NCBI RefSeq assembly: GCF_009911795.1
Contig: NZ_CP047898.1
Span: forward strand, 1,178,001-1,242,000
From: Pseudarthrobacter psychrotolerans
Lineage (GTDB): Bacteria; Actinomycetota; Actinomycetes; Actinomycetales; Micrococcaceae
Reading direction: 5' to 3'
DNA: 64,000 nucleotides
Part shown: piece by piece, positions 54,601 to 63,912 of the stretch
Numbering within the stretch: position 1 is the first letter of the stretch
Layout of the letters: each line of letters starts with the position of its first letter
The notes under the pieces: generated by a model
What the model was told of the DNA's origin: nothing
Seen by the model: only the letters and a program-made list of their open reading frames with translations
Database searches by the model: none
Position numbers and translations under genes: made by a program

Positions 54601-56934
54601 TTACTTGGCGGATTCCAGCAGGCCGGCGCGGACCGTCTTGGTGGCCTTGACCAGGTTGCGCAGGGACTCTTCGGTCTCGGCGTAGCCGCGGGTCTTCAGG
54701 CCGCAGTCCGGGTTGACCCAGAGCTGGCGGGACGGAACGTGCTTGACGGCAGTGGCCAGAAGCTCGGTGACCTCGGCTTCGCCCGGAACACGCGGCGAGT
54801 GGATGTCGTAGACGCCCGGACCAACGCCGCGGCCGAAGTGGTGCGCTTCGAGGTCGTGGACAACCTCCATGCGGGAGCGTGCCGCTTCGATGGAGGTGAC
54901 GTCTGCGTCGAGGCCGTCGATCGCGTCGATGATCACGCCGAACTCCGAGTAGCAGAGGTGGGTGTGGATCTGCGTGGCATCGGCCGCACCGGCGGTGGCC
55001 AGGCGGAAGGAATCCACCGACCACTTCAGGTAGGTGGCGTGGTCAGCCTTGCGCAGCGGCAGGAGTTCGCGCAGTGCGGGCTCGTCCACCTGGATGACCT
55101 TGATGCCGGCAGCCTCGAGGTCCGCAATTTCGTCGCGCAGTGCCAGACCAACCTGGTTGGCGGTCTCGCCCAGCGGCTGGTCATCGCGGACAAAGGACCA
55201 GGCCAGGATGGTGACCGGACCCGTGAGCATGCCCTTCATGGGCTTGCTGGTCAGCGACTGGGCGTACTCGGCCCAGGCCACCGTGATGGGGGCGCTGCGG
55301 GTGACGTCGCCCCAGAGGATGGACGGACGGGTGCAGCGTGAGCCGTAGGACTGGACCCAGCCGTGGACCGTGACATCGAAGCCTTCAAGGTTCTCGGCGA
55401 AGTACTGGACCATGTCGTTGCGCTCGGGCTCGCCGTGCACCAGGACGTCGTAGCCCAGCTCTTCCTGCAGCTCAACAACGCGCTTGATCTCGTCCTTCAT
55501 GAGCTGCTCGTACTGCTCGTTGGTGAGGTCACCCTTGTTGTTGCGGGCACGTGCCGAGCGGATCTCGGACGTCTGCGGGAAGGACCCGATGGTGGTGGTG
55601 GGCAGCGGCGGAAGGTGCAGGGCCGCTTCCTGGGCGGCTTCGCGGACTGCGTAGGCGGAGCGACTGAAGTCCGCCGGGGTCAGGGCCCCGATGCGGGCAC
55701 GGACGTCGTCGCGGCGGACGCCTTCGGCGGTGGCGCGTGCGGCGATGACGGCAGAGGCCTCGTCGATGGCTGCCTTGGCGGAGGCCGGGTCGGCCAGGTA
55801 GGACGCGAGGGTCTTGACCTCTACGGCCTTCTGGTCGGCGAACGCGAGCCAGCTGCGCAGCTCGTCGGAGAGCTGGCCTTCTTCAGTGACGTCGTGCGGC
55901 ACGTGCTGGGTGGAGGTAGAGGTGCTGACGGCGATCCGGCCGGCGGCAGCCTTCAGTTCATCCAGCTTGGCGGCGGCGACGGCGAGGTCGTTGCGCCAGA
56001 TGTTGTGGCCGTCAACGACGCCGGCAACCAGGGTCTTGTTGCCAAGGCCGGCCAGGGCCGCTGCGGAGGGGACCGCACCCTTGAAGGCGTCGATGTGCAG
56101 GGCGTCGATGTTGGTGGCGGCAAGCGTGCCCAGCTGGCCATCGAGGGCGCCGTACGGGGTGGAGACGAGGATCTGCGGGCGCTTGGCTGCACCGGAGAGG
56201 ACTTCGTAAGCGCGGGCAACGGCTGCTTCGATTTCTGCGGCCGGGGTGTCCTGGTCAACAACCAGTGCGGGCTCGTCGAGCTGGATCCAGCTGGCGCCTG
56301 CGGCGGCGAGCTTCTCGAGCAGCTGTACGTAAACCGGCAGGACGTCTTCGAGGCGGGACAGCGGAGCGAAGCCTGCGGGGGCCTCATCTGAAGCCTTGGA
56401 GAGCAGCAGGTAAGTGACCGGGCCAACGATGTACGGGCGGGTCTCGATGCCGTTGGCCAGGGCGAACTCGAATTCCTCAACGATGCGGTTGGAGGCGAGG
56501 GTGAACTTGGTCTCCGGGCCGATCTCCGGAACGAGGTAGTGGTAGTTCGTGTCGAACCACTTGGTCATTTCCAGCGGCTGCTGGTCCTTGGTGCCACGGG
56601 CCAGGGTGAAGTAGCCGTCGATGTCGAGCTGGCCTTCGGCGTTGAGGAGCTTGCCGAAGCGGGCCGGTACAGCGCCGAGGTGGGCGGTGGCGTCCAGGAC
56701 CTGATCGTAGTAGGAGAAGGTGCCCGGAACGGCGGCGGCTTCGGTGAGGCCCAGTTCCTGCAGGCGCTTGGCGATGGTCAGCTGGATGCCCTTGGCGGCG
56801 GCGTCCAGGGCATCGGCGTCGATCTTGCCGGCCCAGTAGGCTTCGATAGCCTTCTTGAGCTCGCGACGGCGGCCGATGCGCGGGTAGCCGAGGAGTGACG
56901 CGGCCGGGAACGGGGTGGTGTTCTGTTCAGTCAT
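54601..56934 (-). CDS. metE: Cobalamin-independent methionine synthase
   Basis: 777 residues, full length. The N-terminal half LLGYPRIGRRRELKKAIEAYW and C-terminal half VHGEPERNDMVQYFAENLEG are both present. Zinc ligands are in IHTHLCYSEF (His, Cys), a Glu region and VNPDCGLKTR (Cys). Transfers methyl from methyltetrahydrofolate triglutamate to homocysteine. Follows metF by 56 bases. Confidence 0.95.
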   Translation of the reverse strand: MTEQNTTPFPAASLLGYPRIGRRRELKKAIEAYWAGKIDADALDAAAKGIQLTIAKRLQELGLTEAAAVPGTFSYYDQVLDATAHLGAVPARFGKLLNAEGQLDIDGYFTLARGTKDQQPLEMTKWFDTNYHYLVPEIGPETKFTLASNRIVEEFEFALANGIETRPYIVGPVTYLLLSKASDEAPAGFAPLSRLEDVLPVYVQLLEKLAAAGASWIQLDEPALVVDQDTPAAEIEAAVARAYEVLSGAAKRPQILVSTPYGALDGQLGTLAATNIDALHIDAFKGAVPSAAALAGLGNKTLVAGVVDGHNIWRNDLAVAAAKLDELKAAAGRIAVSTSTSTQHVPHDVTEEGQLSDELRSWLAFADQKAVEVKTLASYLADPASAKAAIDEASAVIAARATAEGVRRDDVRARIGALTPADFSRSAYAVREAAQEAALHLPPLPTTTIGSFPQTSEIRSARARNNKGDLTNEQYEQLMKDEIKRVVELQEELGYDVLVHGEPERNDMVQYFAENLEGFDVTVHGWVQSYGSRCTRPSILWGDVTRSAPITVAWAEYAQSLTSKPMKGMLTGPVTILAWSFVRDDQPLGETANQVGLALRDEIADLEAAGIKVIQVDEPALRELLPLRKADHATYLKWSVDSFRLATAGAADATQIHTHLCYSEFGVIIDAIDGLDADVTSIEAARSRMEVVHDLEAHHFGRGVGPGVYDIHSPRVPGEAEVTELLATAVKHVPSRQLWVNPDCGLKTRGYAETEESLRNLVKATKTVRAGLLESAK

Positions 56935-56990
56935 GGGAGATTCCTTGAGTGTTAGTGGAAACTGTGAATGGTCTGGCGGATGTTGGAAGG

Positions 56991-57956
56991 TCAGCTGGCG
57001 AGCTGGCGCCGGAGGGTGGCACTGCGGCGGCCAACTGAACGGGACTGGCGCGGAAGTGCCAGTTTGTCCAGCACCTCCAGCGCGCTCTGGTGTTCGTTGA
57101 AGGTGTAGATGTGGATGCCCGGCGCTCCGGCCTCGAGTGCCGCATTGGCCAGGTCCACCGTGGCCCGGACACCGATCCGGAGGCGTTCGGAATCGCTGTC
57201 CGCGGCGGCGAGGCGGGCCAGGAGTTCCGGTGCCGGTTCAACGCCTGTCAGTTCGCCGAGCCGTGTGACCCGGCGCAGGCTGGTGAGCGGCATAACGCCC
57301 GGGATGATGGGGATGGTGACCCCTGCCCGGCGTGCGCGGCTGATGAGGTTCGCGTACTGTTCGGTATGGAAGAAGACCTGCGTGATGGCAAAGTCGGCGC
57401 CGGAACGCTGCTTGGCGAGCAGCACCTCGACGTCGTGGGCTTCACTGGGTGATTCCGGGTGCCGGGTGGGGTAGGCGGCGACGCCCACGGCGATCTTGCC
57501 TGCGCACAGGAGTGCCGACCGACGCTGTTCAACCCGCCGGATGAGTTCGATCAGGTCCTGCGCATACCGCAGTGACCCTGCGGCGAGCGGTGCACCGCCC
57601 TTGGGCTGGTCGCCCCGGAGGGCCAGGATGCCCCGGACCCCGGTGTCCAGGAGGTCGCCGATGATCTCCGCCAGTTCCTCCGGCGTGTTGCCAACGCAGG
57701 TGAGGTGGGCCAGCGGCCGGAGCGTGGTTTCCAGCAGGAGCCGGTTGATGAGTTCGACGGCGGTGTCCCGGTTCGAGCCACTGGCACCATACGTGACGGA
57801 GACGTAATCCGGTTCGGTGGTTTCCAGTTCCCGGATGGTGGTCCAGAGGGACTCGGCCGCGGCTGGCGAGCGGGGCGGGAAGAGCTCGTACGAGAGCGCC
57901 ACGGGGGCGGTCTCGGAGAGGTTCGGATGCGTTTCGATAAGGCTTGGCGGTGACAT
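56991..57956 (-). CDS. metF: 5,10-methylenetetrahydrofolate reductase
   Basis: 321 residues: LSYELFPPRSPAAAESLWTT (start), YVSVTYGASGSNRD, LTCVGNTPEEL, RGDQP and QVFFHTEQY. FAD enzyme giving methyltetrahydrofolate, the methyl donor for the following metE. Operon metF-metE under the leader discussed below. Confidence 0.93.
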   Translation of the reverse strand: MSPPSLIETHPNLSETAPVALSYELFPPRSPAAAESLWTTIRELETTEPDYVSVTYGASGSNRDTAVELINRLLLETTLRPLAHLTCVGNTPEELAEIIGDLLDTGVRGILALRGDQPKGGAPLAAGSLRYAQDLIELIRRVEQRRSALLCAGKIAVGVAAYPTRHPESPSEAHDVEVLLAKQRSGADFAITQVFFHTEQYANLISRARRAGVTIPIIPGVMPLTSLRRVTRLGELTGVEPAPELLARLAAADSDSERLRIGVRATVDLANAALEAGAPGIHIYTFNEHQSALEVLDKLALPRQSRSVGRRSATLRRQLAS

Positions 57957-57991
57957 TTGCGTCCTTGGCTTTGGGCCATTGCCGGATACCG

Positions 57992-58006
57992 GTCAGCAAA
58001 TGTGAC
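57992..58006. promoter_or_regulatory. metF leader motif copy 1
   Basis: GTCAGCAAATGTGAC, GTCA/TGAC arms, 36 bases upstream of metF. Core AGCAAATGT recurs at 58096. Confidence 0.5.
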
Positions 58007-58095
58007 GGTGGTGCCGGGAATGAATTTGAGTTTGGGAACACGGGAAACTCCACAGGGCGCAGCCGCGACTGTTACGCCTGAAATGAAGTTGTCCG

Positions 58096-58108
58096 TGAGC
58101 AAATGTCA
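58096..58108. promoter_or_regulatory. metF leader motif copy 2
   Basis: TGAGCAAATGTCA, TGA/TCA arms, sharing the AGCAAATGT core with the first copy, 104 bases away. Candidate methionine-regulon operator. Confidence 0.45.
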
Positions 58109-58158
58109 GGCCCACATGGGGGCACCCACACCCTCCACAATCGGAGGATCGCTGACAC

Positions 58159-58172
58159 GTTACCTCGGTAAC
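58159..58172. promoter_or_regulatory. GTTACC-tc-GGTAAC palindrome upstream of metF
   Basis: A perfect 6-2-6 palindrome directly downstream of a minus-strand TATACA (58174-58179) that could be the metF -10. This placement suits a repressor site. Nothing further was recognised in 57957-58329. Confidence 0.55.
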
Positions 58173-58329
58173 TTGTATAGAACTCTAGGAGCCAGCGGGG
58201 CACCCTTCAAGTCGGCCGCCGAATTAAGACGCAGTTTTACGGCGTGTTTCGTTCTGGTGCAGAATTTTGTTCGCCGTTTTGGTCAAAGAATTCATCGGGG
58301 CATACTGCGGACCCGGCTGCATTGGCCCG

Positions 58330-59139
58330 TTACCAGGGCCGGTCGACGCCCGGCCCGAAGTCATCGTCCCGGAGGTAGTCGTCCCGCTCCTGCCCGGAAT
58401 TCCGCTCGCTTTGGGCTTCTTTGGCACTGTCCTTGAGCTGCTCAAGCTGGCTCTGCTGGCCCGGATCCGCGGGAGCCTTGTCCTGCCCGGGCTGTTGTGA
58501 CGGTTGCGTGGTGGTGTTGTCCGCAGCCGCTGCATCGGCCTTTTGCTGCAGCCGCTCCGCCGCCTGTTTTAGCGTCTCCCCTGCGCCGTTCTCCGGGTCG
58601 GCCTCCTCGCCGGCTCCTCCGCCGGCGTCGAAGCAGCCCTCCGGAGCAGCCTCCACCACGGCAACGCCTTCGGTGAAGAGCCGGGCCGCCGCCGTCGGAT
58701 CTTTTGCTTTGGCCTGGGCGTCGCCGAGGCGTTCGATGGTGAGCGCCAGGTTGACCCGGACGACGCACTCGTCGACTGTGCCCGCCAGGGACAGTGCCTC
58801 CTCGAAGCGTTGGCGGGCGGCAGCGAAGTCCCCGGCGAGGAACAGCCCGTCACCTTCGGCGAACGGCGCCTTGTGCGGTTCGATGTAATTGGCGATCCGC
58901 AGTCCGGCCGCAGCATCCGCCACGCTGATGGAGTCTCCGGCCGAGAATGACCGGGCAGCAGTGTCGCCGAGAATGCCCACGCTAAGCAACTTGCCGGACA
59001 GGCAAAGGACCAGGAGTGCGGGCAGCGCAGACCACCACAACAGCCGACGGCGGCGCTCCCGCCGGTCCCGCAAGGTCGCCGGCGCCGGTTTCTGCGGCGC
59101 CGGTTTAGGCTGTTTCGGCTTGGGCGGTGGACGCATCAT
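58330..59139 (-). CDS. Membrane-anchored TPR-like protein of the MoxR-VWA operon
   Basis: 269 residues. A Pro/Lys-rich cytoplasmic start (MMRPPPKPKQPKP), one membrane helix (LLWWSALPALLVLCLSGKLLSV), then a helical TPR-like region (ADGLFLAGDFAAARQRFEEAL, LFTEGVAVVE) and a Gln/Asp/Arg-rich tail. It fits the BatC-like role of binding partner. ATG 59139 overlaps the VWA stop (ATGATG). Confidence 0.78.
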   Translation of the reverse strand: MMRPPPKPKQPKPAPQKPAPATLRDRRERRRRLLWWSALPALLVLCLSGKLLSVGILGDTAARSFSAGDSISVADAAAGLRIANYIEPHKAPFAEGDGLFLAGDFAAARQRFEEALSLAGTVDECVVRVNLALTIERLGDAQAKAKDPTAAARLFTEGVAVVEAAPEGCFDAGGGAGEEADPENGAGETLKQAAERLQQKADAAAADNTTTQPSQQPGQDKAPADPGQQSQLEQLKDSAKEAQSERNSGQERDDYLRDDDFGPGVDRPW

Positions 59140-60161
59140 GTTCGAGCTCCCTGTCCGGGCCGGAGCTGCCGCCACTCGCGCAGCACGAGGAAGGTTTCGC
59201 GGAGGGCCAGCGGGAAGGCTCCGGCGGCGAGAAGCCAATACAGCTCAGTCCGGCCGGCAACGTCGCCATCCGCCGGTGCCTGCTCGAGGTCCCCGGGATC
59301 AGCGGCCTGCATCATCGGCGCCACCGGGTCTCCGGCCGAACGGTGGACATAGGGAACCCCCAGCTGACCGGCAATCCCCTGCAGCCGGCCCTCATCGATG
59401 ACCGATAACGCATCCCTGCCCATTCCGGACGACCGGTCCTGGATGTAGCCGGCACCATCGTCTTGCCCCGGACCCTGCCCCGTGTTTTCCTTCATCCGGC
59501 CACCGCCTGCCGTGCCATAGCCGAGCACCGCGCCGCCGTCCACCAGACCGCCGTCGAGCCGAAGTGGCTCCGGTGCCTTGGCGCTGGTCTGTTCACCGTC
59601 GCCCAGGTAGTAGACCAGGCGTGGCCGTTCGGGATGGCTGTCCCGCGCGGAGCTCAGCCGCTCCGCCAGCAAGGTTCCGGCAGCAGTGACACTACTGCCT
59701 TTGGAGAATGCCGTGACCTGGGGCTGCAGGACGGACACGCTGGTGTCCAGGGCGGTGGTGTCGGTGGTCAGGGGCATCCGGACCACGGCGTCGCTGTCGA
59801 AGGTCAGGAGCGAAAAGCGGGCTCCTGCCAGTTCACCCGCGATGGCCATGATGTCCTGCCGCACTCCATCCAGCCGGGGCGAGCCGCTGCCGTAGTCTTC
59901 GGCAGCGATGCTGCTGCTGGTGTCCACCACAAAGAAGACGCTGACATCCGCCGTGGCAGCTTGGGAACTTCCACCGGGGACACCCGGCCGGAGCACCGCA
60001 GCCAGGAGCAGGAGCACAAGGGCGCCCCTGAACAGCCAGTCGCGGCGTGTACCGGCAGAGCGCGCCCGCGACGCCTGGACGAGACGCCAGACCAGAAACA
60101 ACACGGTCGCGGCGATGAGCGGGACCATCACCCACCAAGGCAGGATCGGTTGCAGTGTCAT
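59136..60161 (-). CDS. VWA-domain membrane protein (BatB-like)
   Basis: 341 residues. An N-terminal membrane pair (ILPWWVMVPLIAATVLFLVWRL), a VWA domain with FFVVDTSSSIAAED, an incomplete MIDAS DxSxS, and LTFDSDAVVRMPLTTDTT, then a C-terminal helix (LYWLLAAGAFPLALRE). ATG 60161 overlaps the upstream stop (ATGA). Confidence 0.85.
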   Translation of the reverse strand: MTLQPILPWWVMVPLIAATVLFLVWRLVQASRARSAGTRRDWLFRGALVLLLLAAVLRPGVPGGSSQAATADVSVFFVVDTSSSIAAEDYGSGSPRLDGVRQDIMAIAGELAGARFSLLTFDSDAVVRMPLTTDTTALDTSVSVLQPQVTAFSKGSSVTAAGTLLAERLSSARDSHPERPRLVYYLGDGEQTSAKAPEPLRLDGGLVDGGAVLGYGTAGGGRMKENTGQGPGQDDGAGYIQDRSSGMGRDALSVIDEGRLQGIAGQLGVPYVHRSAGDPVAPMMQAADPGDLEQAPADGDVAGRTELYWLLAAGAFPLALRETFLVLREWRQLRPGQGART

Positions 60162-61201
60162 GGCCGGAGCCTCCACGATGCGCCCGCCAGCACCAGGCCG
60201 GACAGGAGTGCCAGCGCGAGAGGCAGTTCGGGCCGGTCAGAGACCACTGCCTGCGGTGCGCCCTTTATGGCCGTGGCTTCGGTTTCCTGCACGGACCGGA
60301 CGATGTCCGCCACGGCTTCCGGGCTGTCCAGCCGGTAGTACGCTCCGCCGCTGGATTCTGCCACTGCGCGCAGCATAGCTCCGGGCTGGCCGGGGCCGGG
60401 TCCATAGTCGAAGTCGCCGGGGTTCAGGGCATACACCGGCACGTCGCGCTCCTTGGCCAGGGCGGCCGCCTGCTCCAGGGTGAAGATGGGGTCGCCGGAC
60501 AGGTAGTTGTCCGTTGCCAGGACAATGGACCGCGAGCGCCGCTGACGGGAGTCAGGGCTGCCAGCGTCACCACTACCTGTCTCAGCGCTGCGGGCATCCG
60601 TGGCGGCCGTGTCCGGGAATCCGTTGACGCAGGACGCCAGGCCGTCGCCGATCAGGGACGATCCGCGGCCGTTCCAGGTGCCGTCCAGGAATCCCGCGCT
60701 GCCGGGGTTTCCGTCGAAGGCGTCTTTGGCCAGCGTGAGCTGTTCCGCGACGTACGCGTAATCGTCGGTGAGGGGGAAGACCTGGACGGCGCTGCTGTCG
60801 AAGACGGTGAGTCCGATCCGTTCGCCGTCGAACTCCTTCGCCAGTTCGGCAAACACCTGCACCACGGCGGCGTCGGCGCTGCTCATCGAGCCCGACGTGT
60901 CCAGGCAGAGCATGATGTCCCGGTTGCGCTGCTCCGGCGCGATGGTGCTCAGCTCCACTGGGCGCGCCGCCGCGGCCACTGCAGAGACCACCAGGGTCAC
61001 CGCCGCGAGCGCGGCCACCGCCAGCCAGCGGCGGTGCCGGCGGAGGGCCGACTGGTATTCGGGCAGCGCGGTGAGTCGGTCAGCATTGGCAACCGGCCGC
61101 CGTCGTGCGTTGGCTTGGCGGTCCGGGCGGAAGGCACGCCACCCGGCCAGGGCGGCGATGACCAGCGCCGGGGGGATCAGCCACCAGAACATCAGTTCCA
61201 T
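60158..61201 (-). CDS. VWA-domain membrane protein (BatA-like)
   Basis: 347 residues. The VWA domain has a complete MIDAS, IMLCLDTSGSMSSAD, and later RSIVLATDNYLSGDP; membrane helices flank it. BatA-type proteins act in aerotolerance or envelope integrity elsewhere. Start ATG 61201 overlaps the DUF4381-like end; ATG 61192 is possible. Confidence 0.85.
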   Translation of the reverse strand: MELMFWWLIPPALVIAALAGWRAFRPDRQANARRRPVANADRLTALPEYQSALRRHRRWLAVAALAAVTLVVSAVAAAARPVELSTIAPEQRNRDIMLCLDTSGSMSSADAAVVQVFAELAKEFDGERIGLTVFDSSAVQVFPLTDDYAYVAEQLTLAKDAFDGNPGSAGFLDGTWNGRGSSLIGDGLASCVNGFPDTAATDARSAETGSGDAGSPDSRQRRSRSIVLATDNYLSGDPIFTLEQAAALAKERDVPVYALNPGDFDYGPGPGQPGAMLRAVAESSGGAYYRLDSPEAVADIVRSVQETEATAIKGAPQAVVSDRPELPLALALLSGLVLAGASWRLRP

Positions 61202-61662
61202 TGCCACACCGCCTGGCGGGCAGTCTCAGCTGATTGGGCCACCGGCGGCAGCGGCTCTAGGCCGAACTCGCCCGGGTAGATCCTGCGGACGGCCTCGGCC
61301 ACTGGCGGCAACGGGTGCCTGTGCAGCTCCGCCAGGGTCATCCGGGGCGCGTCAATCCCGGTGACGTCGCGGGCGAACCGGCGGACCAGGAGGCTCAGTT
61401 CCTGGTGCGATTCCCGTGCGGTCAGCAGCCCGGCGGCGGCGTTGGCTGCGACGGCGTCGATCCTTTGCAGGTAGGCCTCCTTGAGGCCCGCAAGGTCCGA
61501 CGGCGGCGTGAACGGGGGCGCCTGCTCCGGCACCTTCGGTTTGAGCGTGCTCAGGAAAACGAATGCGTACCAGCCCAGGACCGCTGCCAGGAGGGCGAGT
61601 CCGGACCACAGCCACGCCTGGCTGTACTGGAGGGGTCCATAGATGCCCGGTTCAGCCTGCAC
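61192..61662 (-). CDS. DUF4381-like single-pass protein
   Basis: 156 residues. It reads VQAEPGIYGPLQYSQAWLW, then a membrane helix and YLQRIDAVAANAAAG...HQELSLLVRRFARDVTGIDAPRMTLAEL, similar to DUF4381 proteins paired with DUF58. GTG 61662 has GGAAAGG seven bases upstream. Overlaps both neighbours. Confidence 0.72.
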   Translation of the reverse strand: MQAEPGIYGPLQYSQAWLWSGLALLAAVLGWYAFVFLSTLKPKVPEQAPPFTPPSDLAGLKEAYLQRIDAVAANAAAGLLTARESHQELSLLVRRFARDVTGIDAPRMTLAELHRHPLPPVAEAVRRIYPGEFGLEPLPPVAQSAETARQAVWQWN

Positions 61663-62536
61663 GCCGGTGCCTTTCCAGGAGGGCAAAGAGTTCCGTCATG
61701 ACCGCGCTGCTTCCGGACACGTGGCCCTGGGTGATGCCCGTGCGGCGGAGCATGGCGTGCCTGGCGGCGTCCCGCTCCCCTGTTGCCTTGGCATAGGCCG
61801 CCGCGATTGCGGGGGATGACGCCAGGTGCGCTGGCAGCACCGAGGAGTCTGCCACGCTGAAGGCGTCCTGGCCTTCCTGTCCTTCCCCTGCCAGGTCAGC
61901 GTCCCGGATGGTGAGCCAAAGGACCTCGTGCTGGGCACGGAGCCTGCGGAGCAGCTGTTCGGTGCCGGGGCCGGCGGCCTGCTCGTCGGACACCACAAAC
62001 AGCAGGAACCGGCCCTTGACGTTGCGGGCCACGTATTCCAGCTGGTCCTCGATCCTGCTGGAGCCGGAGTCCAGCGAGGTGGCCGAGTCCACCTCGCGCA
62101 GGAGCCTCTCCAGATGCGGCTCGCCCGCCTTGGCTGGGATGGAGCGCGTACCGTTGCCGTCTCCGCAAACCAGGCCCACCACGTCTCCGTGCCGGTGCGC
62201 AAGGTAGCCCACCACGCCGAGTGCCATCACGGCGATGTCCTTTTTGATCTCGCCGTCGCGGGACTCGGCAGTCATGCCCCGGCCAGTATCGGCAATCAGC
62301 AGGACCGTCTGTCGCCGCACGGCGACGTACCGTTTGATGAGCGGCGAGCCGAACCGGGCGGATGCCTTCCAGTCGATGTCGCGGACGTCGTCCCCGGGGA
62401 TATAGGCGCGCAGGTCATCAAAGTCGAGGCTGCGGCCGCGGAAAACGGAACCGTATTCGCCGTCGAGCATGCCACGGGCTTTCCGGTGGGCGAAGACGGC
62501 CATCTTCGACTTGACGCGTTGCAGGAGGCTGGTCAC
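61652..62536 (-). CDS. DUF58 domain protein
   Basis: 294 residues. The DUF58 core (GEYGSVFRGRSLDFDDLRAY, GDDVRDIDWKASARFGSPLIKRY) is intact, with a degenerate VWA-like region after (LLIADTGRGMTAES). It lacks membrane helices. GTG 62536 is seven bases after the MoxR stop. Confidence 0.88.
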   Translation of the reverse strand: MTSLLQRVKSKMAVFAHRKARGMLDGEYGSVFRGRSLDFDDLRAYIPGDDVRDIDWKASARFGSPLIKRYVAVRRQTVLLIADTGRGMTAESRDGEIKKDIAVMALGVVGYLAHRHGDVVGLVCGDGNGTRSIPAKAGEPHLERLLREVDSATSLDSGSSRIEDQLEYVARNVKGRFLLFVVSDEQAAGPGTEQLLRRLRAQHEVLWLTIRDADLAGEGQEGQDAFSVADSSVLPAHLASSPAIAAAYAKATGERDAARHAMLRRTGITQGHVSGSSAVMTELFALLERHRRAG

Positions 62537-62543
62537 CGCAGCC

Positions 62544-63551
62544 TCAGGGAGTCTGGACGGAGGCCACAACCGCGTCGATGATCGTCTCCACCGGCACCTG
62601 CTCCGCAACGGCGTCGAACCCCAGGATGAGGCGGTGCCGCAGAACGCGGTGGGCGAGGGACTTCACGTCCTCCGGGATCACGTGGTCCCTGCCGTTGAGC
62701 AGGGCCACTGCCCGGGCGGCCTGGCTGAAGGCAATGCTGGCGCGCGGGCTGGCACCGAATTCGATGAAGCCGGCGAGCCGCTGGTCGATGTACTGCCCGG
62801 CGTTCCGGGTGACGAACACCAGGCCCACGATGTAGTTGATGATGGCCGGGTCGATGTAAATCCGCTTCACCAGATCCTGCACGCCGATGACGGCATCCAG
62901 TGAAGCAGCGGCCGCCGGCTTCTGCTCCGCGCTGAAGACCCCGGCGTCGATCCGGCGGATGATTTCCGTTTCCTCGGCAGGCGTGGGGTAGTCCAGCACG
63001 TCCTTGAGCATAAAGCGGTCCATCTGCGCCTCCGGCAGCTGGTACGTGCCTTCCTGCTCGATCGGGTTCTGGGTGGCCAGCACCATAAACGGGGAGGGCA
63101 GCCGGTATTCCTCTCCCCCGATGGAGGTCTGCCGCTCCTGCATGGCCTCCAGCATGGCGCTCTGGGTCTTGGCGCTGGACCGGTTGATCTCATCGAGCAG
63201 GACGATGTTGGCGTGCACCGGCCCGAGCTGGGTGATGAAGGTGCCCTTGGCGGCGTCGTAGATCTGCGTGCCCACGATGTCGCTGGGGAGCAGGTCCGGC
63301 GTGCACTGGATCCGGCGGAACTCTGCGCTGACCGCCTCGGCCACGGTCTGGGCGGCGGTGGTCTTGGCCAGTCCCGGAACGCTTTCCAGCAGGATGTGCC
63401 CACCGGTCATCAGGCCCACCAGCAGGGATTCACGGAGCCGCGCCTGGCCCACCACCTTGGCATCGAAGCTGCGGGAAATGTTCGCCACCACTTGCTGTGC
63501 CCGGTCCAGTTCCGCCGGGTTGATTCGTGCGGACGCACTGGTCTGAAGCAA
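62544..63551 (-). CDS. MoxR family AAA ATPase
   Basis: 335 residues. ILLESVPGLAKTTAAQ is Walker A, IVLLDEINRSSAKTQSAML Walker B and sensor 1, DRFMLKDVLDYP sensor 2 region. TTG 63551 has GGGGGA seven bases upstream. First gene of a five-gene overlapping operon; the MoxR-VWA partnership remodels or assembles envelope enzymes. Confidence 0.92.
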   Translation of the reverse strand: MLQTSASARINPAELDRAQQVVANISRSFDAKVVGQARLRESLLVGLMTGGHILLESVPGLAKTTAAQTVAEAVSAEFRRIQCTPDLLPSDIVGTQIYDAAKGTFITQLGPVHANIVLLDEINRSSAKTQSAMLEAMQERQTSIGGEEYRLPSPFMVLATQNPIEQEGTYQLPEAQMDRFMLKDVLDYPTPAEETEIIRRIDAGVFSAEQKPAAAASLDAVIGVQDLVKRIYIDPAIINYIVGLVFVTRNAGQYIDQRLAGFIEFGASPRASIAFSQAARAVALLNGRDHVIPEDVKSLAHRVLRHRLILGFDAVAEQVPVETIIDAVVASVQTP

Positions 63552-63705
63552 TGGATTTCCCCCTGAAGGCTGGTGGTTTGAGACTGGTAGGCCGTGGTGC
63601 CGCCGGGCGGCGGCGCTCCGCCCGCCATCCTATCCAAGCCACCTGCAGGTCAGGCCGCAATGGGGACCCCTCCCCATCGCGGCTCTGCAGGTCTATCCTT
63701 TTGGA

Positions 63706-63903
63706 ATGAGCCAGCTACCAGCCAGTTACCAGGAGTATCTCGCAGGAAAAAGCGAGAGTTTCATCAACACCGTGCGGCCCATCCTGATGCAGTCGGCGGC
63801 GGATAAGGCCCACGGTGTGCGGGTACTCAACCTGCCTCACGGCCACCAGGCACATCTGGACGATTCCATCCCGTTTGGGACTGTGATCGAGGACATCGAC
63901 TGA
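63706..63903 (+). CDS. Uncharacterised 65-residue protein
   Basis: MSQLPASYQEYLAGKSES... with LNLPHGHQAHLDDSIPFGTVIE. No family recognised, no membrane segment. ATG 63706 is divergent from MoxR. The frame is open and its codon use fits the neighbours. Confidence 0.6.
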   Translation: MSQLPASYQEYLAGKSESFINTVRPILMQSAADKAHGVRVLNLPHGHQAHLDDSIPFGTVIEDID

Positions 63904-63912
63904 CGCCGGACA

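Noticed and set aside
58096..58112. Similarity of AATGTCAGGCCC to the HNH leader AATGTCAGACCCCC
   Set aside because: Only about 11 of 12 bases, no HNH gene nearby, and the bases belong to a different inverted repeat; treated as coincidence.
57957..58329. Riboswitch in the metF leader
   Set aside because: No conserved SAM, SAH or cobalamin aptamer elements could be matched by eye; short palindromes explain the structure better.
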